64,000 bases of DNA from Nocardia sp. NBC_00416 (GTDB lineage Bacteria; Actinomycetota; Actinomycetes; Mycobacteriales; Mycobacteriaceae), in NCBI RefSeq assembly GCF_036032445.1, contig NZ_CP107932.1, forward strand, positions 932,501 to 996,500, in the 5' to 3' direction. Below the pieces are notes generated by a model. It worked only from the letters and a program-made list of their open reading frames with translations. It ran no database searches and had not been told where the DNA came from. The position numbers and the translations under genes were made by a program. Position 1 is the stretch's first letter, and each line of letters begins with the position of its first letter. This document shows, in pieces, positions 8,427 through 16,918 of this stretch.

Positions 8427-9545
8427 GTGGAAACACGTTCCGATAAGAGAACATACCGAGTCGCCCTGGTCGGTGTGTCCGAAGGACACTGGAGCAGCAT
8501 TGCCCACCTGCCTGCCCTCGCTCATTCCGATCGACTGGAGCTCGCTGTCCTGGTCACGTCCAACGCGGCGAGCGCCGCAGCAGCGCAGGAGCGCTGGGGG
8601 ATTCGATCGACCGCCGACCTCACCGAGGTTCTTGCCGACCCCGGCATCGATCTCGTCGCCATCACCGTCCGCGTGACAAAACATGTCGAGCTGGTACTCG
8701 CCGCGCTCGCCGCCGGCAAGAGTGTGTACTGCGAGTGGCCTCTTGCCCCGAGTCTCGACGACGCGAAGCGCCTACACGCCGCCGCCGCTGCGCATCCCGG
8801 GCAATTGCTGATCGCGGGGCTACAGGGACGATTCAGTCCGACACTGGCGGCGGCACGGACCTATCTCTCAGATCGCAGACTGGGGACTCTGGTGGGCGCC
8901 CGGGTTCGGGTGTTCGTGTCGCTGGGCCTGCTGCCGAGGCCGCAACATCGGGCGCATCTACGGCATCGGCGAACCGGCGCGAACGTGCTGACCATTCAGG
9001 CCGCACATGCGATCGACATGTTGAGCCAGCTGATCGGTCAGCCAACTGTCCTGCACGCCCGCATCTGGTCGGCGGTCCCCGAGTTCACCATCGCCGAGAC
9101 CGGCGAGCGGGTATCCCGTGATGCCCCTGACAACGTGCTCGTCGAACTCGACTACGGCGGAACAGTGGTGAGCGTGCACGCCTCGCAGACCAGTGCTCGC
9201 TCGATCGGCGAGATCGAGCTGATGGGGACGGAGGCGACGCTACGTATGTCGACTACTGGGCAGCCGGAGTCGGCTGCCATGGACTTGGAGTTCCATGATC
9301 TGCGCTCAGGAAATGCCGAATTCCACACTGCTGAAGATCTCGCGGCGAAATATGAGAGCAGTCTCGCTGTGACTGCCCCGGCATTCACTCTGAATCTCGC
9401 CTACGCGGCAGTTGCCGAGGCTCTCGATAGCACCAGCGGCAACCTGGCTGCGGACCTCGGTCTCCTGGCAGACGTCAGGGCAGCGGTCCAATTGCAGGCA
9501 TTGATCGCCGACATCGAGTCCCGAGCCGGGTTGAACGCCTCGTAG
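8427..9545 (+). CDS. Gfo/Idh/MocA-family oxidoreductase
   Basis: A protein of 372 residues. The N-terminal Rossmann domain (RVALVGVSEGHWSS, about 11-24) carries a degenerate GxGxxG. Next come the CEWPLAPSL motif, which replaces the usual CEKPxA and so lacks the conserved lysine, and the alpha/beta C-terminal domain with a HAID motif. GTG at 8427 has GAAAGG nine bases upstream. The altered CEWP motif suggests changed or lost dehydrogenase chemistry, since the Lys normally acts with the cofactor and substrate. It is transcribed alone and divergent from the IclR regulator, so it may be an IclR target. Confidence 0.8.
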   Translation: METRSDKRTYRVALVGVSEGHWSSIAHLPALAHSDRLELAVLVTSNAASAAAAQERWGIRSTADLTEVLADPGIDLVAITVRVTKHVELVLAALAAGKSVYCEWPLAPSLDDAKRLHAAAAAHPGQLLIAGLQGRFSPTLAAARTYLSDRRLGTLVGARVRVFVSLGLLPRPQHRAHLRHRRTGANVLTIQAAHAIDMLSQLIGQPTVLHARIWSAVPEFTIAETGERVSRDAPDNVLVELDYGGTVVSVHASQTSARSIGEIELMGTEATLRMSTTGQPESAAMDLEFHDLRSGNAEFHTAEDLAAKYESSLAVTAPAFTLNLAYAAVAEALDSTSGNLAADLGLLADVRAAVQLQALIADIESRAGLNAS

Positions 9546-9931
9546 GCGGCCGGAGAGGTTGACGACATGGGAAGCGACCGGCAACTCCCAGGTCACCGCA
9601 CCTGATCCATCCGGTTCCTTGCGCAAGACTATGGGGTCCGGCCACTGGATCGGCGTCGATAACCCGTTCCGGCAGCAGCTTTCGCAGGGCGATGATGCCG
9701 CACCCGGCCAATGCTGTGATCGCCCGGATCTCAGGGTATTACGGACCGGCGATGGAGCGGATGCGCCGCGAGCCCGCCGGAAACGGCCGCGCCGGTTTCG
9801 GGGAGGCCGTGGGCCCGGCGACATAGCGCACCCGCGGGTGAGGCTGATCACCCCTTCGAGGTGATGTCGAGCAGAGTGGCGTGGGACACAGTCGGTGCAC
9901 ACCGTTCGGTACGGATGAGGGAGAAGCACCG
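9546..9931. other. Intergenic stretch with possible decayed minus-strand gene
   Basis: No intact gene can be supported in this 386-base gap. On the minus strand, one frame at about 9610-9735 reads like protein (AGCGIIALRKLLPERVIDA). It appears to continue in another frame at about 9545-9650 (WPDPIVLRKEPDGSGAVTWE). This pattern fits a frameshifted gene remnant, but no family was recognised. The promoter of the Liv operon must lie in the right-hand part, and GAGGGAGAAG at 9917-9926 is its ribosome-binding site. Confidence 0.3.
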
Positions 9932-11179
9932 ATGAAACGCCTGCGAATACGGTCGAGGATGATCAGGAATTGCGGGACGGCCGTGGCCGCCGCCGCATTG
10001 CTCGCGGGGAGTCTCACCTCCTGCGCCGTCGACGGAACCGCGGCCGACGACGGGGTCGTCCACGTGGGGCTGCTGTCCGAGTACACCGGGCCGCTGGCAC
10101 TGTACGGCCCGGCGTGGGAGAGCGGCTTCCGGGCGGGACTGGAACACCTCACCGGGGGAACCTACGAAGTCGCCGGCGCCAAAATAGAGATAAAGGTCAA
10201 AGACACCGCCGGAGATCCGGCCACCGGCCAGACCGCCGCGCGGGAACTGATCGGCGCGGGCGCGGACGCGATCGTCGGTACCGCGAGTTCGTCGGTGGCG
10301 ATCTCGGTCGCCCGTACCGCGGTGGACAACGATGTCTTGTTCATTGCCGGGGCGGCGTCCACACCCGCGCTGAATGCCATGGGACCGGGCATATTCCGCA
10401 CCTCGCTGGACGTCCGCACTGTCAACAACGCGGTGCTGAAGGCCGTCGAGCGCAGCGGCGGACATCGGATCGCCTATGTGGGACAGGATTACGACTACGG
10501 CCGGAATCAGGCCGATGAGCTGACCGCGCAGGCCGAGACGGCCGGGCTGAGCGTGCAACGATTCCTGTTCCCGACCTCGACCCACGATTTCACCGGCGGA
10601 GTGGCCAAGATCCTGTCGTCGGGCGTCGACACGATCTATGTGGGGTGGACCGGCGAGGGTCTGGCCCAGCTGTTCCAGGCTCTGGCCGCGCAGGGCGCAT
10701 TCGCCGCGAATTCGCCGGTCCGGGTGTCCTCGCTCGCGCCGCAACCGCAGGAATACGCGACGGTGGCCGGCGCGGTCGGGGACGAGGCGCTGGCGAACTT
10801 GGCGCTCGTCTCGATCTACGCCGAGAAGACCACCGGCACACCCGCCGAGCAGGTCATCGCCGACTATGCCGCCGGCCGGGACGGGGGCGCCCCGGTCGGG
10901 GCGCAGCAGGCCTACGGGTACATGGGTGCCCTGGCCCTGGTGCGGGCCATCGAAGGCGCCGGGCCGCAATTGGAGCCGAAGAAAGTGCACGAAGCCCTGG
11001 CGGGCGCCGAATTCGAAGGCGTACAGGGTCCGGTGGCGATCCGCCGGGAAGATCATCTGGTCGAGGCGCCGATGTTCGAGTATCGGCTGGTGAAAGCAGA
11101 CGGCGGTTATCGCCTGGCGAAGGTGAACGAGCTCGATTTCGCCGAGATCGCGCCCCCGGTGGCCGAGGCCCTGCCGTGA
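9932..11179 (+). CDS. Branched-chain-amino-acid-type ABC substrate-binding lipoprotein
   Basis: A protein of 415 residues. It has a basic N-terminus, a hydrophobic stretch and the lipobox SLTSC (Cys31), followed by a type I periplasmic-binding fold of the Leu/Ile/Val family (HVGLLSEYTGPLALYG, then GDPATGQTAARELI). It would be anchored outside the membrane and feed the LivHM permease encoded downstream. Despite the family name, such systems in catabolic islands often import aromatic acids, amides or other carboxylates. The ATG at 9932 is chosen because of the strong GAGGGAGAAG site and the signal peptide. It is the first gene of a five-gene importer operon. Confidence 0.92.
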   Translation: MKRLRIRSRMIRNCGTAVAAAALLAGSLTSCAVDGTAADDGVVHVGLLSEYTGPLALYGPAWESGFRAGLEHLTGGTYEVAGAKIEIKVKDTAGDPATGQTAARELIGAGADAIVGTASSSVAISVARTAVDNDVLFIAGAASTPALNAMGPGIFRTSLDVRTVNNAVLKAVERSGGHRIAYVGQDYDYGRNQADELTAQAETAGLSVQRFLFPTSTHDFTGGVAKILSSGVDTIYVGWTGEGLAQLFQALAAQGAFAANSPVRVSSLAPQPQEYATVAGAVGDEALANLALVSIYAEKTTGTPAEQVIADYAAGRDGGAPVGAQQAYGYMGALALVRAIEGAGPQLEPKKVHEALAGAEFEGVQGPVAIRREDHLVEAPMFEYRLVKADGGYRLAKVNELDFAEIAPPVAEALP

Positions 11180-11940
11180 GCGGCAGTGGGACAGCGGCGC
11201 TGGAGGCCGCGGAGGTGGGCCTGGTGATCGATGGGGTGCGCATCCTCGACGGAGTGACGCTGGCGGTACCGCCCGGGGAACTGCTGGCGGTGATCGGACC
11301 CAACGGCGCCGGCAAGACGAGTGTGATCAATGTGCTCAGCGGTGCGTTGGCGCCGACCTCGGGGACGGTGCGGATCGGGTCGGTCGATGTCACCGGCTGG
11401 GCACCGCATCGTCGAGCCCGGGCCGGGCTGGGGCGCACCTTCCAGACCTCGAGCCTGTTCGTGAATCGGACGGTGCACGAGAATCTTCGGCTGGCGGCGG
11501 TCGCGAGCCGGCTGACCTGGCGGACTGTATTACGTCCGGCGCGGCCCTCGGCCGCGCTGGCCCGCGCCGTCGCCGAGCAATTGGCACTGGTCGGATTGGC
11601 CGATCGCGCCGAGGATCCGGCCGGCAGTCTGTCGCACGGTGATCGGCGCAAACTGGAGATGGCGATGGTGCTCATCCAGCGGCCCGAGGTGATCCTGCTC
11701 GACGAGCCGATGGCCGGTGTCAATTCCGAGGATATCGCCGGCCTGGTGGAATTGATCAGAACGGTCCACCGGGAGCAACAGGTGACCATTGTGATGGTCG
11801 AACACCACCTGCATGTGGTGCTGGAACTGGCCGAGCGTATCGCCGTGATGCACGAGGGCGCCCTGCTGGCGATCGACACCCCGGAACGCATCGTCGCCGA
11901 CGACACCGTGCAGGCCGCCTATGTCGGGGAGCCGTTGTGA
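11176..11940 (+). CDS. LivG-type ABC transporter ATP-binding protein
   Basis: A nucleotide-binding subunit of 254 residues. It has Walker A GPNGAGKTS, a variant signature LSHGDRRKLE in place of LSGGQ, Walker B VILLDEP, and the LivG-typical MAGVNSEDI after Walker B. The GTG start overlaps the stop of the binding-protein gene (GTGA). It pairs with the LivF-type ATPase encoded next to energise the LivH/LivM channel. Confidence 0.92.
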   Translation: MSGSGTAALEAAEVGLVIDGVRILDGVTLAVPPGELLAVIGPNGAGKTSVINVLSGALAPTSGTVRIGSVDVTGWAPHRRARAGLGRTFQTSSLFVNRTVHENLRLAAVASRLTWRTVLRPARPSAALARAVAEQLALVGLADRAEDPAGSLSHGDRRKLEMAMVLIQRPEVILLDEPMAGVNSEDIAGLVELIRTVHREQQVTIVMVEHHLHVVLELAERIAVMHEGALLAIDTPERIVADDTVQAAYVGEPL

Positions 11941-12677
11941 CGACCGACCGGCAACAACCCGTTCTCGAACTCCGCGACGTCCACGCGTGGATCGGCCAGT
12001 CCTCGATCCTGCGGGGGATCGACCTGCGGGTGCCGGCGAACGCGGTCACAGTTCTGCTGGGGCGCAACGGAGTCGGGAAGACTTCGACCCTGCGTGCGAT
12101 CCTCGGGCTCCTCGACCGGGCCGGCGATATCCGTTTGGCGGGACACGATATCGGCGCCATGGCGACGCACCGGATCGCTCGTTGCGGTATCGGCTACATC
12201 CCCGAGGACCGCGATGTGTTCCACGGTCTGACCGTCGCCGAGAATCTGCGGTTGGCCGAGCGCCCGGGCGTGACACCCGATTACGACCGGGTGTACGAGC
12301 TGTTCCCGGAAATGAAGACCCGGGCCCGGCAGTTGGCCGGCAGCTTGTCCGGCGGCCAGCAGCAGATGGTGTCGGTATCGCGTGCGCTGCTCAACGACAA
12401 CAAACTGCTGCTCATCGATGAACCCACAAAAGGGCTGTCCCCGCGGCTGGTCACCGAATTCGTGACCGCGCTGGAGTCCGCGGTCCGGGACACCGCCGTG
12501 CTGCTGGTGGAACAGAACCTGGCGGCCGCGCGCCGCCTCGCCGACCACGTCGTGGTCATCGATCAAGGGAAGGTGATCGCCGCCGGACCGGCCGCGCAGA
12601 TGTTCGCCGACGACACCCGGATCCGCCGCATGATCGGCGTGGGCGCCGCCCCGCAACCCGAGGAGAACCGGACGTGA
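11937..12677 (+). CDS. LivF-type ABC transporter ATP-binding protein
   Basis: A nucleotide-binding subunit of 246 residues. It has Walker A GRNGVGKTS, the canonical signature LSGGQQQM, Walker B LLLIDEP followed by TKGLSP, and an H-loop replaced by Gln in LLVEQN, as is typical of LivF. It starts with a GTGA overlap with livG. It forms the second half of the ATPase pair in the importer. Confidence 0.92.
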   Translation: MTTDRQQPVLELRDVHAWIGQSSILRGIDLRVPANAVTVLLGRNGVGKTSTLRAILGLLDRAGDIRLAGHDIGAMATHRIARCGIGYIPEDRDVFHGLTVAENLRLAERPGVTPDYDRVYELFPEMKTRARQLAGSLSGGQQQMVSVSRALLNDNKLLLIDEPTKGLSPRLVTEFVTALESAVRDTAVLLVEQNLAAARRLADHVVVIDQGKVIAAGPAAQMFADDTRIRRMIGVGAAPQPEENRT

Positions 12678-13561
12678 ACGACCTGATCCTGATCTCCGTG
12701 TCGGCCCTGGGACTGGCGTCGCTGTATTTCGTCCTGGCGTCGGGACTGTCTCTCATCTTCGGTTTGATGCGGGTGCTGAGTTTCGCGCACGGCTGTTTCC
12801 TGACCGTCAGCGCGTATGCGGCGTGGGTGGTGATGCAGGCGATCGGCACGGCGTCGACCGCCGGTCTGTTCGTGGGCGCCGTGGCGGCGACGGCTACCGG
12901 TGCGGTAATCGCGTTGATCACCGAACTGCTGGTCATCCGCCCCCTCGCAGGCCGGGAATTGGAGCAGCTGCTGGCCACTGTGGGAATAAGCATTGCCACG
13001 GTGGCATTGCTGTCCGGGATATGGGGATCGGACCAGCATTTGCTGGAGGTACCCGAATGGTTGCGCAGCACCACCGCCGTGCTGGGCGCCGAGATCCCGA
13101 ATGTGCGCCTGGTGCTGATCGCGGCGGCCGTCCTGGTGCTGATCGCCATCGAACTCTTGCTCTCGCGCACTCGCTACGGGCTCATAATCCGGGCCGGCGT
13201 GGAGAACCGGGAGATGGTGACGGCGCTCGGAATCGATGTGCGGCGCTCGTTCACTCTGGTGTTCACCCTCGGCGGGGTGCTGGCAGGTCTGGGTGGTGCG
13301 CTGACGGCCGTGTTCTACCGGGGTGTGACCCCGTATCTGGGTGACGACCTGCTGATCTTCGCCTTCATCGTCCTGATCGTCGGTGGCCTGGGGTCGATCA
13401 GGGGCGCGGCGATCGCCGCGGTGGGTCTGGCGATGGCGCAGTCGCTGACCGATTTCTATGTCGACATGGGAGCCGGTGAAATCGTGATCGTGGCGCTGAT
13501 GCTGCTCACCCTCCTCATCAGGCCCCAGGGCATCCTCGGGCAGAAAGGGCGGCTGGTATGA
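12674..13561 (+). CDS. LivH-type branched-chain ABC permease
   Basis: A hydrophobic protein of 295 residues with about eight membrane segments. It has the conserved LivH elements FGLMRVLSFAHG near the N-terminus and IRAGVENREMVTALGI in the cytoplasmic loop, followed by FIVLIVGGLGSIRGA. It starts with a GTGA overlap with livF. It forms the translocation pore with LivM. Confidence 0.92.
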   Translation: MNDLILISVSALGLASLYFVLASGLSLIFGLMRVLSFAHGCFLTVSAYAAWVVMQAIGTASTAGLFVGAVAATATGAVIALITELLVIRPLAGRELEQLLATVGISIATVALLSGIWGSDQHLLEVPEWLRSTTAVLGAEIPNVRLVLIAAAVLVLIAIELLLSRTRYGLIIRAGVENREMVTALGIDVRRSFTLVFTLGGVLAGLGGALTAVFYRGVTPYLGDDLLIFAFIVLIVGGLGSIRGAAIAAVGLAMAQSLTDFYVDMGAGEIVIVALMLLTLLIRPQGILGQKGRLV

Positions 13562-14649
13562 GCGGTTCTCGTAGATTCATCGGTTTGCTGCTGGTGGCGG
13601 TCGCCGTGGTGGTGGCGCTGCTGGTCCCGGTCCTGAACCTGACCCTCGGCGGGTTGCTACCCGGTCCGTTGAACAGTCCGGGCAGTCTCAACCTGCTGGC
13701 ATTGATGCTGCTGGCGGGGGCCACCGCGATCAGCCTCGACCTGGTGTTCGGCTATACCGGACTGCTGTCACTCGGCCACGGTGTCCACTTCGGGGTGGGC
13801 TGCTATTCGGCGGTGCTGTTCGCGAACACCGCCTCGATCGGGTTCGGCGCGGGGGTGCTGCTGGCCATGCTGACCACCCTGGTAATCGCCTTCGTCGGCA
13901 ATGCCTGTGCGTTGAAACTGACCGGATTCGGCTTCGCCATGGCCAGTCTCGCATTGGTGCAGTTGCTGGCGATCTTCGTGGAACGCGGCTATTGGGGATC
14001 GGGCGGAGAGGTCGGCCTCACCTACGATTCCGGTGTTCTGCCCGGCAATTTCACGGGCCTGGCGAATTCCCGGAACATCTACTGGCTGGCGGCCGGCACG
14101 CTCATGCTTATCTATGTGCTCGCCCGTCTGGCCGTGGCCACCGAGGCCGGGAGTGTCTGGCAGGCGATCCGGGACAATCCGCTGCGCGCCCAGGTGCTGG
14201 GTGTTCCGGTGTACGGCTACCGTCTCGCCGCGGCCACCTTCGGTTCTTTTCTGGCCGGAGTATGCGGTATCGCCTATTCCGTGGTGATGAGCGGGGCGAA
14301 TCCGGGTGTGGTGGCCCTGACCTATTCGCTGGGATTGATTCTGATGGTGGTGCTCGGTGGCCGGGGACTGCTGTGGGGAGCCATGCTCGGCGGCCTGTTG
14401 TACACCTACCTGGATCTGCGGCTCGCCGCCCTGTCGACGCTTTCCGGTGTCGAGGATCTGCCGGGGGTGCTGCGGATTCCGCTCACCCAACCCCAGTTCA
14501 TCCTCGGAGCGGTGTTCGTGCTGGTGATTCTCTTCCTGCCCGGCGGACTGGCGTCGGCGCTGTCCCGGCGTGGCGGATCGAAGAACGGGCCGGGCAGCGG
14601 ACGCACCGCCGTCCTGGTGAACCGGTTGCGCAAGGCGCCGTCGCCATGA
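13558..14649 (+). CDS. LivM-type branched-chain ABC permease
   Basis: A membrane protein of 363 residues with about nine or ten segments. It carries the LivM signature GYTGLLSLGHGVHFGVG and the loop QAIRDNPLRAQVLGVPVYGYRLAA, which contacts the ATPases. The ATG start overlaps the livH stop. It is the last gene of the importer operon. A strong hairpin follows directly, and the next gene converges on it. Confidence 0.92.
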   Translation: MSGSRRFIGLLLVAVAVVVALLVPVLNLTLGGLLPGPLNSPGSLNLLALMLLAGATAISLDLVFGYTGLLSLGHGVHFGVGCYSAVLFANTASIGFGAGVLLAMLTTLVIAFVGNACALKLTGFGFAMASLALVQLLAIFVERGYWGSGGEVGLTYDSGVLPGNFTGLANSRNIYWLAAGTLMLIYVLARLAVATEAGSVWQAIRDNPLRAQVLGVPVYGYRLAAATFGSFLAGVCGIAYSVVMSGANPGVVALTYSLGLILMVVLGGRGLLWGAMLGGLLYTYLDLRLAALSTLSGVEDLPGVLRIPLTQPQFILGAVFVLVILFLPGGLASALSRRGGSKNGPGSGRTAVLVNRLRKAPSP

Positions 14650-14654
14650 TCCCC

Positions 14655-14690
14655 CCGCCGGCACCGTCCACTCGTGGACGGTGCCGGCGG
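14655..14690. terminator. 16-bp perfect hairpin between convergent genes
   Basis: Arms at 14655-14670 and 14675-14690 are perfect complements (16 base pairs, mostly G-C) around a CTCG loop. The hairpin starts five bases after the livM stop and ends six bases before the end of the convergent SnoaL-like gene. The placement fits a bidirectional terminator. There is no U-tract, as is usual in actinobacteria. Confidence 0.8.
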
Positions 14691-14696
14691 TGTTCA

Positions 14697-15251
14697 TCAG
14701 CTGTGGCGGGACAGTCGGCGGGACGGATCCGCCGCACCGACCGCCGGGGCCAGGCCGCCCAGGCGTTGCGACAGTACCGGGTCCTCCTGGCCGTACAGGT
14801 CGGTCCGGGACCAGTCGACGACACAGGCCCGGCGGGCTATACGCCATTCGCCGTCCCGGCATTCGAAGCGGTCGAAATAGCGGGCGCCGGCGAACCGGAC
14901 ACAGGATTCACCGTCGGCCGGGCGGAGCGTCCGCGAGGTGTGGGGGCCGACCGGATGGAATACGAGGACATAGGATTCGACATCCGCGATACCCCGCGCG
15001 CAGTCGATGTCGTAGTGGACGTTGGTCATATGATGCTGACTGAATTCCGGAGTCGCACCGAAACCTTCGATGGCGCGTTCGGCGAAATCCGCCGGGGAAG
15101 TATCGATGTCCGAATAACTTCGCACATCCACGGCATCGGGGAAATAGGCGGATTGCAGGAGTTCCGCGTCTCGCCGGTCGATTCCACGGACGTAGCGCAT
15201 CAAGACCTCGTGGATCTCCAGCCGTGCGCTGATCTCTTCGATATTCAACAT
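14697..15251 (-). CDS. SnoaL-like (NTF2-fold) protein
   Basis: A protein of 184 residues of the SnoaL-like cone fold. The N-terminal helix EISARLEIHEVLMRYVRGIDRRD is followed by SAYFPDAVDV and the C-terminal pattern RYFDRFECRDGEWRIARRACVVDW, which is typical of small cyclase, hydroxylase or dehydratase-like proteins in catabolic clusters. The last 30 residues are low-complexity and poorly conserved. It is divergently placed from the flavoprotein gene across a 131-base AT-rich promoter. Both could act on the same intermediate. The exact reaction is unknown. Confidence 0.8.
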   Translation of the reverse strand: MLNIEEISARLEIHEVLMRYVRGIDRRDAELLQSAYFPDAVDVRSYSDIDTSPADFAERAIEGFGATPEFSQHHMTNVHYDIDCARGIADVESYVLVFHPVGPHTSRTLRPADGESCVRFAGARYFDRFECRDGEWRIARRACVVDWSRTDLYGQEDPVLSQRLGGLAPAVGAADPSRRLSRHS

Positions 15252-15329
15252 TTAGTGGACCACCTGTCGATGAGGCTCGCATGGCAGAAATGCCGTGCCG
15301 GAACAGTATGTATCCCGAATATGCTGAGC

Positions 15330-15370
15330 CGCAATATTATTAGAAATATTTATTCACAGAAATTTCGACG
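15330..15370. promoter_or_regulatory. AT-rich divergent promoter with paired AATATT boxes
   Basis: In the gap between the SnoaL-like gene and the flavoprotein gene, a 40-base AT-rich island contains AATATT at 15333-15338 and again at 15345-15350, separated by six bases. This stands out sharply against the GC-rich surroundings and is a plausible operator or promoter. No regulator is encoded next to it; the LAL protein at 24-26.5 kb is one candidate. Confidence 0.4.
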
Positions 15371-15382
15371 GAGGAATGTACG

Positions 15383-16891
15383 GTGACCGCACAAGAGAAA
15401 AACCCGGGCGCCGAGCCGGATATGCCGGATGGTGAAATGAGCATCGATGTGCTCGTACTGGGCTCCGGCATCGCCGGGGGATGTGCGGCGCTCGCCGCAC
15501 GGGAAGCCGGGGCGCAGGTCCTGGTCGTGGAGCCGGCGGAAACACCGGGTGGACATTCCCGGCTCTCCACCGGCCTGGTCATGGCGTCCGGCTCGGCCCT
15601 GCACACCGCCGCCGGGGTGACAGATTCGCCGGACAGCTTCCTGCGCGACTACCTCAATGTGGTCCGCCAGGGCGTCGCGCCCGGCCCGGTCCGCAGCTAT
15701 GTGGACAACAGCGGCGCCACCGTCGACTGGCTCGTACAGCACGGTGTGCGCTTCCATCCGCGGCCTGTGCACGGCGGCAATGCGACAGTACCGCGGGCCC
15801 TGGTGGCCGAGGGGTTCGGCGCCGGCATGATGTCGGCATTGTGGACGGCTGCGCGGCGGGCCGGTGTGGATATCGCGTTACGGCACCGGGCCCTGCGCCT
15901 GCTGCGCGCCGGTGATCGGGTGGTCGGCGCTCTGGTGCAGACCCCCGCCGGGGAACAGCAGGTGCACGCTCGGGCAGTGGTACTCGCCACCGGCGGGTTC
16001 GGCGCGAACCCCGAACTGCTCACCGAGCACTATCCGGCCTCGAACGCCGTGGGCGACTGGCTGTGGAATATCGGGCATGAGCACAATCGCGGCGACGGGC
16101 TGGTCATGGCCCGCGAGATCGGGGCCCCCGCGGTGGGACACGACCGGGGGCTGCGAGTGCTGCACGCCGATTTCGTCCGCACCCTCGAGGCCACCATCCC
16201 CGGATGGGTGGTGCTGGTGGACGGGGACGGCCGCCGCTTCGTGGACGAAACTTCCCAGTACGGCATGGTCGCCCACCGTACGGGCGCGGTGGGCGAGCGG
16301 GCGTGGGCAGTACTCGACGCGCGCGCGCTGGACCGGCCGGTCGACGACCGCACTACCGATTATCTCCAGGAGATTCCCGGAATCGCGCAGCGGCGCAGCG
16401 TCAACTTCGCCCCGGCGGTCCTACGCGAGCACTGCGCGGCGGGTCGTATCCCGACGGCCGATACGCTCACCGAACTGGCCGCCGCGGTGGGGTTGCCGGC
16501 CGCTCAGCTGGTGGCCACCATCGGGCAGTACAACGAGGGGGCACAGGCCGGCCGGGACAGATTCGGTAAGAGAGCCGACTGTCTCCGGGCCGTCGACACT
16601 GCGCCGTACCTGGCCGTCGAGGTGCGCCCGGCCTCCCTGGTATACACCGCCTACGGCCCACAGATCGACGAAAATGCCTGCCTGCTGGACGAACTCGGCG
16701 GCCCGGTGCCCGGGCTGTTCGCGGCCGGCGAGGTCACCGGCGGTGTCCTCGGTGACCTGTACGTCGGCAGCGGTTCCGGCCTGGGCACGGCCGGAACGCT
16801 CGGTCGGACGGCCGGCGAGTCGGCTGCCGCCTATGCCGCCTATGCCGCCTATGCCGCCTCGGCACCGGGGACCGCACCGAATCCGTCCTAG
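15383..16891 (+). CDS. FAD-dependent oxidoreductase (FAD_binding_2, KstD/fumarate-reductase-like)
   Basis: A flavoprotein of 502 residues. The dinucleotide motif GSGIAGGCAALAAREAG is at about 30-46, RAVVLATGGFGANPELL is in the middle, and the C-terminal FAD motif GLFAAGEVTGG is followed by GSGSGLGTAGTLGR. Relatives include 3-ketosteroid dehydrogenases, fumarate reductase flavoprotein chains and tricarballylate dehydrogenase. It would remove or add hydrogens at a C-C bond next to a carbonyl or acid group. GTG at 15383 has GGAGG eight to ten bases upstream. The C-terminus holds four near-perfect copies of a nine-base unit giving repeated Ala-Tyr-Ala, probably replication slippage. Confidence 0.85.
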   Translation: MTAQEKNPGAEPDMPDGEMSIDVLVLGSGIAGGCAALAAREAGAQVLVVEPAETPGGHSRLSTGLVMASGSALHTAAGVTDSPDSFLRDYLNVVRQGVAPGPVRSYVDNSGATVDWLVQHGVRFHPRPVHGGNATVPRALVAEGFGAGMMSALWTAARRAGVDIALRHRALRLLRAGDRVVGALVQTPAGEQQVHARAVVLATGGFGANPELLTEHYPASNAVGDWLWNIGHEHNRGDGLVMAREIGAPAVGHDRGLRVLHADFVRTLEATIPGWVVLVDGDGRRFVDETSQYGMVAHRTGAVGERAWAVLDARALDRPVDDRTTDYLQEIPGIAQRRSVNFAPAVLREHCAAGRIPTADTLTELAAAVGLPAAQLVATIGQYNEGAQAGRDRFGKRADCLRAVDTAPYLAVEVRPASLVYTAYGPQIDENACLLDELGGPVPGLFAAGEVTGGVLGDLYVGSGSGLGTAGTLGRTAGESAAAYAAYAAYAASAPGTAPNPS

Positions 16892-16918
16892 CGTTCGAGT
16901 GGGGATCCGCGGGGCAGG

